A program made the translations under genes and the position numbers. From Bacteroidales bacterium GP3 (GTDB taxonomy: Bacteria; Bacteroidota; Bacteroidia; Bacteroidales; Muribaculaceae): a DNA stretch of 7,079 nucleotides. Of this stretch, positions 1 through 5,740 are shown piece after piece; position 1 is the stretch's first letter, and the number at the start of each line of letters is the position of its first letter. The notes under the pieces are model-generated. The model made no database searches. It saw nothing but the letters and a program-made list of their open reading frames with translations, and had not been told where the DNA came from. The stretch is from positions 1-7,079 of the forward strand of contig DAAK01000159.1 of the NCBI GenBank assembly GCA_001701075.1, given 5' to 3'.

Positions 1-1059
1 TTCTGCGCCAACAACTATCTTGGCCTTGCCGACAACAGCCGCCTCGTGGAGGCTGCCAAGAAGGCTATGGATAATCGTGGCTATGGAATGAGCTCCGTAC
101 GTTTTATCTGTGGCACCCAAGACCTCCACAAGGAACTTGAGAAGGCTATCTCCGATTATTTCAAGACTGAAGACACTATCCTTTACGCTGCTTGCTTTGA
201 TGCAAACGGAGGTCTCTTCGAACCTCTATTCACAGAAGAGGATGCCATCATTTCAGATTCTCTCAACCATGCATCTATCATCGATGGAGTCCGTCTTTGC
301 AAGGCAAAGCGTTTCCGCTATGCCAATGCTGATATGGCTGATTTGGAGCGTTGCCTTAAGGAAGCTGACGAGCAGGGTTGCCGCTATAAGATTATAGCTA
401 CTGATGGCGTATTCTCTATGGATGGTAATGTGGCTCCGATGGACAAAATATGCGAACTCGCTGAGAAATATGGTGCTCTCGTGATGGTGGATGAGTCTCA
501 CTCCGCAGGGGTGGTCGGACCGACAGGACATGGTGTGGCCGAGCAGTTTGATTGCTATGGAAAGATCGACATCTTCACTGGAACTCTCGGCAAGGCTTTC
601 GGTGGCGCCATGGGTGGTTTCACGACAGGCCCGAAGGAAGTTATTGATATGCTTCGTCAGCGTAGCCGTCCATATCTTTTCTCCAATTCAGTGGCTCCAT
701 CTATCGTAGGAGCAAGCCTTGAGATGTTTAAGATGCTCAAGGAGTCAAACGAGCTCAATGCAAAATTGAAGGAAAACGTCAATTATTTCCGCGATAAGAT
801 GATCGAGGCCGGTTTTGACATCAAGCCCACCCAGTCTGCTATTTGCGCAGTGATGCTCTATGATGCAAAACTCTCCCAGGAATTTGCTGCTGAGATGCAG
901 AAAGAAGGTATTTTTGTGACTGGTTTCTACTATCCCGTTGTGCCGAAGGGTCAGGCTCGTATCCGCGTCCAGCTTTCCGCAGCTCACGAGAAAGAACACC
1001 TTGATCGTGCCATTGCGGCTTTCATCAAGGTCGGCAAGAAACTTGGCGTACTCAAATAG
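1..1059 (+). CDS. kbl: Glycine C-acetyltransferase (2-amino-3-ketobutyrate CoA ligase), 5' end cut off by window
   Basis: PLP enzyme of the alpha-oxoamine synthase family. It converts 2-amino-3-ketobutyrate and CoA to glycine and acetyl-CoA in the cytoplasm, the second step of threonine breakdown after threonine dehydrogenase. The frame is open from base 1, so the visible 352 residues lack the true start; the GTG at 46 is internal. Seen in order (visible numbering): His90 in SLNHASIIDG, which stacks on PLP; the ATDGVFSMDG motif; Asp164 and His167 in VDESHSAG; and the Schiff-base Lys198 in TGTLGKAFGG. The spacings between these residues equal those I recall for E. coli Kbl (His136, Asp210, His213, Lys244), so about 46 residues are missing from a protein of about 398. 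The relatives BioF and serine palmitoyltransferase are less likely because the SLNHASIIDGVRLCKAKR-type block is characteristic of Kbl. The threonine dehydrogenase partner is not in view. Confidence 0.93.
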   Translation, partial: FCANNYLGLADNSRLVEAAKKAMDNRGYGMSSVRFICGTQDLHKELEKAISDYFKTEDTILYAACFDANGGLFEPLFTEEDAIISDSLNHASIIDGVRLCKAKRFRYANADMADLERCLKEADEQGCRYKIIATDGVFSMDGNVAPMDKICELAEKYGALVMVDESHSAGVVGPTGHGVAEQFDCYGKIDIFTGTLGKAFGGAMGGFTTGPKEVIDMLRQRSRPYLFSNSVAPSIVGASLEMFKMLKESNELNAKLKENVNYFRDKMIEAGFDIKPTQSAICAVMLYDAKLSQEFAAEMQKEGIFVTGFYYPVVPKGQARIRVQLSAAHEKEHLDRAIAAFIKVGKKLGVLK

Positions 1060-1065
1060 TTGTTT

Positions 1066-1099
1066 TCGTTGTCAACGTTTTCATCGTTGTCAGCGTTTT
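1066..1099. repeat. Two tandem 16-bp direct repeats after kbl
   Basis: TCGTTGTCAACGTTTT (1066-1081) recurs as TCGTTGTCAGCGTTTT (1084-1099), 15 of 16 bases identical with an 18-bp period. The first copy contains the perfect palindrome CGTTGTCAACG (1067-1077); the second has it with one change. It begins 6 bp after the kbl stop. It could be a slipped simple-sequence spacer or a pair of protein sites. Function is unknown. Confidence 0.6.
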
Positions 1100-1157
1100 A
1101 TATGTATAACCCAATCGTATAGGCGATAACATTGATGACGCCGAAAACGATGAAAAC
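1077..1157 (+). promoter_or_regulatory. Imperfect long stem-loop in the kbl-tlpA spacer
   Basis: GTTTTCATCGTT (1077-1088) is perfectly complementary to AACGATGAAAAC (1146-1157). After an interruption containing two mismatches, the stem continues with GCGT (1093-1096) against ACGC (1138-1141). The loop is about 41 nt. No T-run follows, so it is not a standard intrinsic terminator. The 3' arm ends 4 nt before the ATG of the thioredoxin-like gene, so if it forms in RNA it could hide the initiation region. It might also act as a processing or mRNA-stability element between two cotranscribed genes. The pairing is seen directly; any role is inferred. Confidence 0.45.
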
Positions 1158-1161
1158 TTAA

Positions 1162-1677
1162 ATGAATATGAAAAAGTACATTTTCCCCCTCCTTCTTCTT
1201 GTTATCACTGCATGTGGTATGAAGGCTCAGGATAGCACAGCGTCTCAGGAGCAAGTGATTGCAGTGGCTGATAGAGTTGCCGCTCCCGAATTCACTCTCA
1301 CCGATATCAATGGCCAACCCTTCTCTCTTTCCGATCTTAAAGGAAAGTGGGTGGTGCTTGATTTTTGGGGTAGCTGGTGCCCATGGTGCATCAAGGGATT
1401 CCCTGCATTGAAAGAAGCTTATAAGCAATACGACGGCAAGATTGAAGTTCTTGGCATCGACTGTGGCGATACAGAGGAAGTCTGGAAAGAGGCAGTCAAG
1501 AAGCATGAGCTTCCTTGGCTTCAGGTATATAATCCTAAGGGGACAGATCTCACGACCCAATATGGAATTAAAGGTTACCCCACAAAATTCATCATTGATC
1601 CCGAAGGTAAAATTGCCAACGTGACAATAGGTGAAGACCCAGCCTTCTTCGATGTCCTGAAAACCCTCGTGAAATAA
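1162..1677 (+). CDS. TlpA/ResA-like thiol-disulfide oxidoreductase lipoprotein
   Basis: 171-residue thioredoxin-fold protein exported to the envelope. Residues 1-17 form a lipoprotein signal (MNMKKYIFP, then a Leu-rich core) ending in the lipobox ITAC, so Cys18 would be lipidated and the protein anchored in a membrane facing the periplasm. The AhpC/TSA-Redoxin-type domain starts near residue 41 (APEFTLTDINGQPFSLSDLKGK). The redox active site is WCPWC with Cys73 and Cys76, and the cis-proline is Pro140 (KGYPTKFIIDPEGKI). A third cysteine, Cys101 (GIDCGDTEE), is present. Such proteins usually reduce disulfides in envelope proteins or in cytochrome c maturation; the partner cannot be told here. 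ATG 1162 and the in-frame ATG 1168 are both possible starts; neither has a Shine-Dalgarno sequence. It lies 102 bp after kbl on the same strand, with no obvious own promoter. Confidence 0.9.
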   Translation: MNMKKYIFPLLLLVITACGMKAQDSTASQEQVIAVADRVAAPEFTLTDINGQPFSLSDLKGKWVVLDFWGSWCPWCIKGFPALKEAYKQYDGKIEVLGIDCGDTEEVWKEAVKKHELPWLQVYNPKGTDLTTQYGIKGYPTKFIIDPEGKIANVTIGEDPAFFDVLKTLVK

Positions 1678-1685
1678 CTATGGAA

Positions 1686-1705
1686 GGGAGGCTTCCCAGC
1701 CTCCC
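1686..1705 (+). terminator. First GC-rich hairpin after the thioredoxin-like gene
   Basis: GGGAGGCT (1686-1693), a 4-nt loop TCCC, then AGCCTCCC (1698-1705): a perfect 8-bp stem starting 9 bp after the stop codon. No T-run follows directly, so on its own it is a weak terminator or an mRNA 3'-end protecting structure. Its first ten bases, GGGAGGCTTC, are repeated in the next hairpin (1730-1739), so the two stems can exchange partners. Confidence 0.55.
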
Positions 1706-1728
1706 CTCTGAAGCAAAACTATATTCTT

Positions 1729-1765
1729 AGGGAGGCTTCGAGGCCTCCCTTTCATATATTTTTTT
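1729..1765 (+). terminator. Second GC-rich hairpin with T-rich tail, likely intrinsic terminator
   Basis: AGGGAGGC (1729-1736), loop TTCGAG, then GCCTCCCT (1743-1750): an 8-bp stem followed by TTCATATATTTTTTT. The layout is that of a rho-independent terminator for the thioredoxin-like gene, although the uninterrupted T7 starts 8 nt after the stem. The T-run ends at 1765 and the next gene's ATG starts at 1766, so this element is also the whole immediate upstream region of that gene. Confidence 0.65.
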
Positions 1766-2146
1766 ATGAATCCAGATTTAAAATCAGGCTTAAGCCACAA
1801 GAGCACTGCCATTGTAGTCGAGCACCTTACAGCCAAAGCTATCGGTAGCGGCGACCTCCCGGTCCTTGCCACTCCGGCTATGATAGCGCTAATGGAAAAC
1901 GCCGCTATGCTTGCAGTCGCTCCATTCCTTGCCGAAAGCGAGACGACTGTAGGCGGCTACATCGAATGCTCCCATCTCGCCCCTACAGCTATGGGTGACG
2001 AAATAGAAGCTGAAGCTGTCCTAACTAAAATCGACGGCAAAGCCCTTCATTTTGAAATCATCGCTTATGCCGGCTCCAAGAAGATAGGGGAGGGCCACCA
2101 CATCCGCTACATCGTAGACCGCACCCGCTTCCTCTCCAAACTCTAA
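1766..2146 (+). CDS. FlK-like hotdog-fold acyl-CoA thioesterase
   Basis: 126-residue single-domain thioesterase expected to hydrolyse an acyl-CoA in the cytoplasm. It matches the family of Streptomyces cattleya fluoroacetyl-CoA thioesterase FlK. Thr36 and Glu44 (ATPAMIALMENAA) and His70 (IECSHLAPTAMGDEI) sit at the same relative spacing (8 and 34) as the FlK catalytic Thr42, Glu50 and His76. Gly63 and Arg114 fall where FlK has Gly69 and Arg120. The FlK numbers are from memory. Positions matching the FlK lid phenylalanines (33 and 36) are Gly27 and Asp30 here, so fluoroacetyl-CoA selectivity is not implied and the substrate is open. The start fits the family, since LKSGLSH resembles the usual N-terminal LKxGLS. 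No promoter is recognised upstream; a terminator-like hairpin abuts the ATG. The downstream neighbour converges with 5 bp between stops. Confidence 0.85.
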   Translation: MNPDLKSGLSHKSTAIVVEHLTAKAIGSGDLPVLATPAMIALMENAAMLAVAPFLAESETTVGGYIECSHLAPTAMGDEIEAEAVLTKIDGKALHFEIIAYAGSKKIGEGHHIRYIVDRTRFLSKL

Positions 2147-2151
2147 TTGTG

Positions 2152-2574
2152 TCAGAAGAGGGGCATTGTGGCGGGGTTTTCGACATATTTGCGGTTGAAT
2201 TCCTCGTCGCTCATGCAGAGCATGAGGATTCCCTGAATAAGCGTTATGACCGACCATGCCCCGCAAGTGATGCAAGTAAGTAAGATTGTGAAGATTCCTC
2301 CCCACACTTTGCCGAGTATGAAATATTGAATGCCAAGGGAGCCCAACACGATGGCCAATATGCCGCAAAGCAATTTCTTGTTTGAAAGCTCATTGTAGCA
2401 ATACCCTCCACCTTGCTGTCGCAGTGCCACCATAAGGTCAGGATACGTATAAAGAGGACGCCAGTTGACGCCGTCTGTGCTTATACTGGTGTTCTGATTG
2501 ATATTGTATGCAAACAGTTGTTGCATTGTCATCGGTCCTACAGCCGTCCCATTAATGAAAATATAATATTGCAT
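2152..2574 (-). CDS. GYF_2 (DUF4339) plus TM2 domain membrane protein
   Basis: 140-residue predicted inner-membrane protein of unknown function. Residues 2-50 look like a GYF_2/DUF4339 domain, with the typical opening YYIFINGTAVGPMTMQQL and the later DGVNWRPLYTYPDL, a likely peptide-binding or scaffold module. A Gly-rich linker (54-57) follows. Residues 65-131 are a TM2 domain: a first helix about 68-87 with the LGIQYFILGK turn, a second helix about 92-119, and the closing MSDEEFNRKYV block typical of TM2 proteins. There is no signal peptide; the GYF_2 part is probably cytoplasmic. This domain pair is common in Bacteroidetes but no process can be assigned. The ATG at 2574 is supported by a promoter about 26 bp upstream. 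It is a single gene here, convergent with the thioesterase and divergent from the outer-membrane gene. Confidence 0.85.
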   Translation of the reverse strand: MQYYIFINGTAVGPMTMQQLFAYNINQNTSISTDGVNWRPLYTYPDLMVALRQQGGGYCYNELSNKKLLCGILAIVLGSLGIQYFILGKVWGGIFTILLTCITCGAWSVITLIQGILMLCMSDEEFNRKYVENPATMPLF

Positions 2575-2599
2575 ATCAATAAGTTTTTCTCTTTTTTTA

Positions 2600-2631
2600 C
2601 AAAATTACAAATTTCCTTGTTTCTTTCCAAG
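2600..2631 (-). promoter_or_regulatory. Bacteroidetes-type promoter for the GYF_2/TM2 gene
   Basis: On the minus strand, CTTG (2631-2628) is followed after 20 bp by TAATTTTG (2607-2600). The latter fits the Bacteroidetes -7 box TAnnTTTG exactly; the former fits the -33 box TTTG in 3 of 4 bases. Transcription should start near 2593-2595, giving a leader of about 20 nt that is A-rich and lacks a Shine-Dalgarno sequence, usual for this phylum. Confidence 0.7.
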
Positions 2632-2678
2632 CTTTCAATGAAAAAAATGTTATTTATTTAAGTTTCGCAAGCTAATCT

Positions 2679-2753
2679 TAAGGTTTGGGGGTTATAAGGT
2701 TATTAGGAAGGTGTGAAAAAACTTCGATTTTTTTGTAAGGTTGAATAAACCTT
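2679..2753 (+). promoter_or_regulatory. TAAGGTT repeat cluster with inverted repeat, candidate operator
   Basis: TAAGGTT occurs three times, at 2679-2685, 2695-2701 and 2736-2742. The last copy is part of the perfect inverted repeat AAGGTT-gaata-AACCTT (2737-2753). All lie in the divergent spacer, 80-154 bp before the outer-membrane gene and 105-179 bp from the GYF_2/TM2 gene start. A clean plus-strand TAnnTTTG box is not found in this spacer; AAGGTTTG (2680-2687) is one base off. The cluster may be regulator sites for either gene. The repeats are seen; the role is inferred. Confidence 0.4.
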
Positions 2754-2778
2754 TTGGTATGGTTTCAGTCATAGTTAT

Positions 2779-2806
2779 TGAGTGTCGGAAAAACACTCAT
2801 TTTTTT
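2779..2806 (+). terminator. Terminator-like hairpin in the leader of the outer-membrane gene
   Basis: TGAGTGT (2779-2785), loop CGGAAAA, ACACTCA (2793-2799), then T7 (2800-2806): a compact intrinsic terminator reading on the plus strand. No plus-strand gene lies between it and the thioesterase stop at 2146, and in the other direction no T-run follows the stem. It therefore looks like an attenuator in the leader of the gene starting at 2833, unless the promoter lies downstream of it. Confidence 0.6.
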
Positions 2807-2832
2807 AATCGCTTATTTTTTCACATTCCGTT

Positions 2833-5715
2833 ATGAACAAACGAATATTCTCTCTCCTGACAATTTCGCTTCTCGCAGTAGCGACATTAATTGCAGCGAC
2901 AGTAAAAGGTAAGATTGTTGATTCTCAAGGTCAACCCCTTATCGGAGCGACGGCAACATTGTTGGCTCTTCCAGACTCAACGATCGTGACTGGATCTATG
3001 ACTGATGCCGAAGGTGGCTATGTATTTGAAAAAATCAAGGCAGCCCGATATGCATTGAAGGCATCTATGACGGGTATGGATACAGAAATCACAGATTTTA
3101 CTGTCTCTGACACTACTAAAGTTTTTGAGGTGCCGACTTTAAAGCTTTATGATGAGTCTACAGTTCTTAAGGAACTCTTGGTGAAGGGCATCAAGGCTGC
3201 GGTGGTTGCTAAAGAAGACACTCTGGAATTTAATGCGGATTCTTTCCATACTACAGAGAATGCTGTAGTGGAAGATCTTCTGAAGAAGCTACCGGGTGTA
3301 GAAGTTGGTTCTGACGGAAGTATCACATCAAACGGCAAGACAGTATCCAAAATACTTGTCAATGGAAAGGAATATTTTGGTGATGATCCTACTATGGCTT
3401 CCAAGAACTTTAGCGCAAAGGCTGTAGCTAAGGTGCAAGTTGTAGACCGCAAGAGTGAGCAGGCTCGTTTGACTGGAGTTGACGATGGTGAGGATGAGAC
3501 TGTCATCAACCTTGAAGTGAAGAAAGGTATGGAAGAAAGTTGGTTTGGCAATATCCGCGCTGGTTATGGTACTGATGACCGCTATTCAGGAAATCTATTC
3601 CTGACCAGAATGGGAGACGGCAACCAGTTCACTATAATAGGACGAGCTAACAACACCAACGAAATGGGTGGTGGCGACATGCGTGGTGGCAACTTCATGA
3701 TGGGTGGTGGTCAAGGAGGTATCAGGACTTCTCAGATGTTGGGCCTTAACTTTGCTGTCGGAGATGAGAAAAAATTAGCAATTGGTGGCAATGTCCGCTA
3801 CATGCATAATACCCAAGACGTTGAAAACAGTAGTGAGACTATGAATCTTCTCCCTGATTCTGTCAGCTATCAGTCTTCAAAGTCTATATCCAACAATGGA
3901 AGCCATAGTGTAGGAGGTAATTTCCGTCTGAAGTGGGAAATCAACGAAGACAATACCTTCGATTTCCGACCATCGTTTAGATATAGCACCAATGATGCCA
4001 CATCATCTTCTGAATCTAATCTATTTGCTGGCGACCCAAGCAAAACTCCCGTTAATAGTCAGATCAACGATCGTACCAACCACGGCAATACATGGAGCAC
4101 ATCGGGCGATATAACATTCGTACACCGTTTTCCTCAGAGAAAAGGTCGTTCTATTAGTATCAACGCGGAATATTCTTTCTCTAATACCAAGCAGCACGGT
4201 ACGTCTCTTTCTGAAATCACACGTTATCTTATCGAAAATGCTGACAAGGATGAGGACCTCTTCCGATTTACCGACAACAAGACTTGGAACAACACCTTTA
4301 GTGCTCGTGTGACTTGGACTGAGCCTATAGGGAAGCCGGGCAACTTCCTTGAATTTGCATACCGTATAAACTCTCGGCGCAATAACTCAGACAAGTATGT
4401 CTACAACCTTCCGATGGATCTTCTCACAAGAACGGCTGAAGAATATATACTTCCAGACTTCGACAGATTGCCAATAGATGGTTTATCATATGATGAGAGT
4501 CTTTCCAATAGTTTCCGTAACGATTTCCTCACCCAAAGCATTCGTTTAGGATACCGGTACACTAACAAAGAGCTGAATCTCAATACAGGAGTTGAGCTCG
4601 TGCCATCAAGCAGCAAGAGTACAGATCTTATAATGTCTGAACGCAACATACCAAGAAGAAATGTCGTTAACTTTGCGCCATTCTTCAGATTGCGCTATAA
4701 ATTCAATAAAAACAGGTCAATCAATATACGCTACAATGCAAGGTCTTCTGAACCGTCAATCTCACAACTTCAGCCGGTTGCTGACGTATCGGATCCTATG
4801 AACATAAAGGTTGGTAATCCGAATCTTAAGCCGACGTTTACCCAGAGATTATTTGCTAATTTCAGTGATTTTGATATGGATAGTCAGCGTTCACTCTTTG
4901 CTATGCTGAATGGATCTTATACTGTCAATAATGTGGTGAGCGTGACTACGACGGATGCTACGACCGGTGCACGAACCAGTACTTACACCAATACTTCCGG
5001 CGACTTCAATATTATGATGCGTGGCATGTACAACCAGCCATTCCGCAACCGCAATTGGCGTGTATATGCTAATCTCATGGCTGGCTATAATTCGCGTGCA
5101 AGCTATATAAATGGAGAATACAACAGAAGTGGTGATTACAGCATAGCTCCTCGCGCCGGAATCACATTCTCTACGGAAATAGTGCAGATTTCTGCCAATC
5201 CTACTTATTCTTGGCAGCTAGCCACAAACTCCCTTCCTAATCAGATGAATCGAAATAATTCAAGCTATGGTTTTGACACAGACTTTACACTGACATTGCC
5301 TTTCGGACTTGAATTTGGGACGAGCTTGCATTACTCGAAGACTGAGGGTCTTTCCGCTGGTTACGATTCAAAGTCTTGGATCTGGAACGCAAATATGCTC
5401 TATACTATCCCCGGCACTTATGGCTTGAACATCTTTGTTGAAGCCAACGACCTGCTTGGAGATACGAAGAATATATCCCGCACTGTTTCCTCTGCTGCTA
5501 TCATCGACAATAAATACAACAATCTTTCACGCTATTTCATCTTCGGATTGAGTTGGCAGTTCAATTCAATGAATTTCAAGAAGAAAACTGCTGAAGCGGA
5601 AAGCGATCTCCCGATGCCTGGTCCCGGCATGATGGGGCCTGGCCCAGGTGGTCATGGCGGACAGCGTCCTATGGGTCCTCCTCCGGGAGGTTTCGGCGGC
5701 GGTCATCGTTTCTGA
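2833..5715 (+). CDS. TonB-dependent-receptor-like outer-membrane beta-barrel protein
   Basis: 960 residues. The signal peptide is about 1-21 (MNKRIFSLL..., ending near TLIA). Residues 24-110 form a CarboxypepD_reg-like beta-sandwich (VKGKIVDSQGQPLIGATATLL). Residues 115-230 form a plug-like domain (VEDLLKKLPGVEVGSDGSI, then KILVNGKEYFGDDP and INLEVKKG). From about 235 to 916 runs a beta-barrel of alternating aromatic and polar strands, of the OMP_b-brl_3 type. NPNLKPTFTQRLFANFS is a typical late-barrel block. The last strand appears to be RYFIFGLSWQFNSM, followed by a 42-residue tail (919-960) rich in Gly, Pro and Met and ending HRF. A Gly/Met-rich segment (278-298) lies in what is probably an extracellular loop. 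The likely role is TonB-linked transport across the outer membrane; the ligand is unknown. No TonB box was identified and no SusD is adjacent, so glycan uptake by a Sus system is not supported. A secreted hydrolase follows after 25 bp. Confidence 0.88.
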   Translation: MNKRIFSLLTISLLAVATLIAATVKGKIVDSQGQPLIGATATLLALPDSTIVTGSMTDAEGGYVFEKIKAARYALKASMTGMDTEITDFTVSDTTKVFEVPTLKLYDESTVLKELLVKGIKAAVVAKEDTLEFNADSFHTTENAVVEDLLKKLPGVEVGSDGSITSNGKTVSKILVNGKEYFGDDPTMASKNFSAKAVAKVQVVDRKSEQARLTGVDDGEDETVINLEVKKGMEESWFGNIRAGYGTDDRYSGNLFLTRMGDGNQFTIIGRANNTNEMGGGDMRGGNFMMGGGQGGIRTSQMLGLNFAVGDEKKLAIGGNVRYMHNTQDVENSSETMNLLPDSVSYQSSKSISNNGSHSVGGNFRLKWEINEDNTFDFRPSFRYSTNDATSSSESNLFAGDPSKTPVNSQINDRTNHGNTWSTSGDITFVHRFPQRKGRSISINAEYSFSNTKQHGTSLSEITRYLIENADKDEDLFRFTDNKTWNNTFSARVTWTEPIGKPGNFLEFAYRINSRRNNSDKYVYNLPMDLLTRTAEEYILPDFDRLPIDGLSYDESLSNSFRNDFLTQSIRLGYRYTNKELNLNTGVELVPSSSKSTDLIMSERNIPRRNVVNFAPFFRLRYKFNKNRSINIRYNARSSEPSISQLQPVADVSDPMNIKVGNPNLKPTFTQRLFANFSDFDMDSQRSLFAMLNGSYTVNNVVSVTTTDATTGARTSTYTNTSGDFNIMMRGMYNQPFRNRNWRVYANLMAGYNSRASYINGEYNRSGDYSIAPRAGITFSTEIVQISANPTYSWQLATNSLPNQMNRNNSSYGFDTDFTLTLPFGLEFGTSLHYSKTEGLSAGYDSKSWIWNANMLYTIPGTYGLNIFVEANDLLGDTKNISRTVSSAAIIDNKYNNLSRYFIFGLSWQFNSMNFKKKTAEAESDLPMPGPGMMGPGPGGHGGQRPMGPPPGGFGGGHRF

Positions 5716-5740
5716 GAATGAATATTTCATAGTTTCAAAT

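Noticed and set aside
46..48. GTG as the start of kbl
   Set aside because: The frame is open to base 1 and FCANNYLGLADNSRL is standard Kbl sequence, so the gene simply begins outside the window.
1090..1560. 156-codon minus-strand open frame opposite the thioredoxin-like gene
   Set aside because: Overlaps a gene with a clear lipobox and CPWC site; its translation has no recognisable family features.
2716..2734. AAAAAACTTCGATTTTTTT as a terminator
   Set aside because: The stem is only A-T pairs and would be very weak; more likely the chance pairing of A- and T-runs.
2833..5715. SusC of a polysaccharide utilisation locus
   Set aside because: No SusD follows and the barrel fits the OMP_b-brl_3 type better; no glycoside hydrolases or sensor genes are present in the window.
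5648..5740. Upstream in-frame ATG extending the hydrolase by 31 residues
   Set aside because: It would overlap the receptor's Gly-rich tail, and the signal peptide MIKKITNIVAAVGLWS... begins cleanly at 5741; the extension has no domain character.
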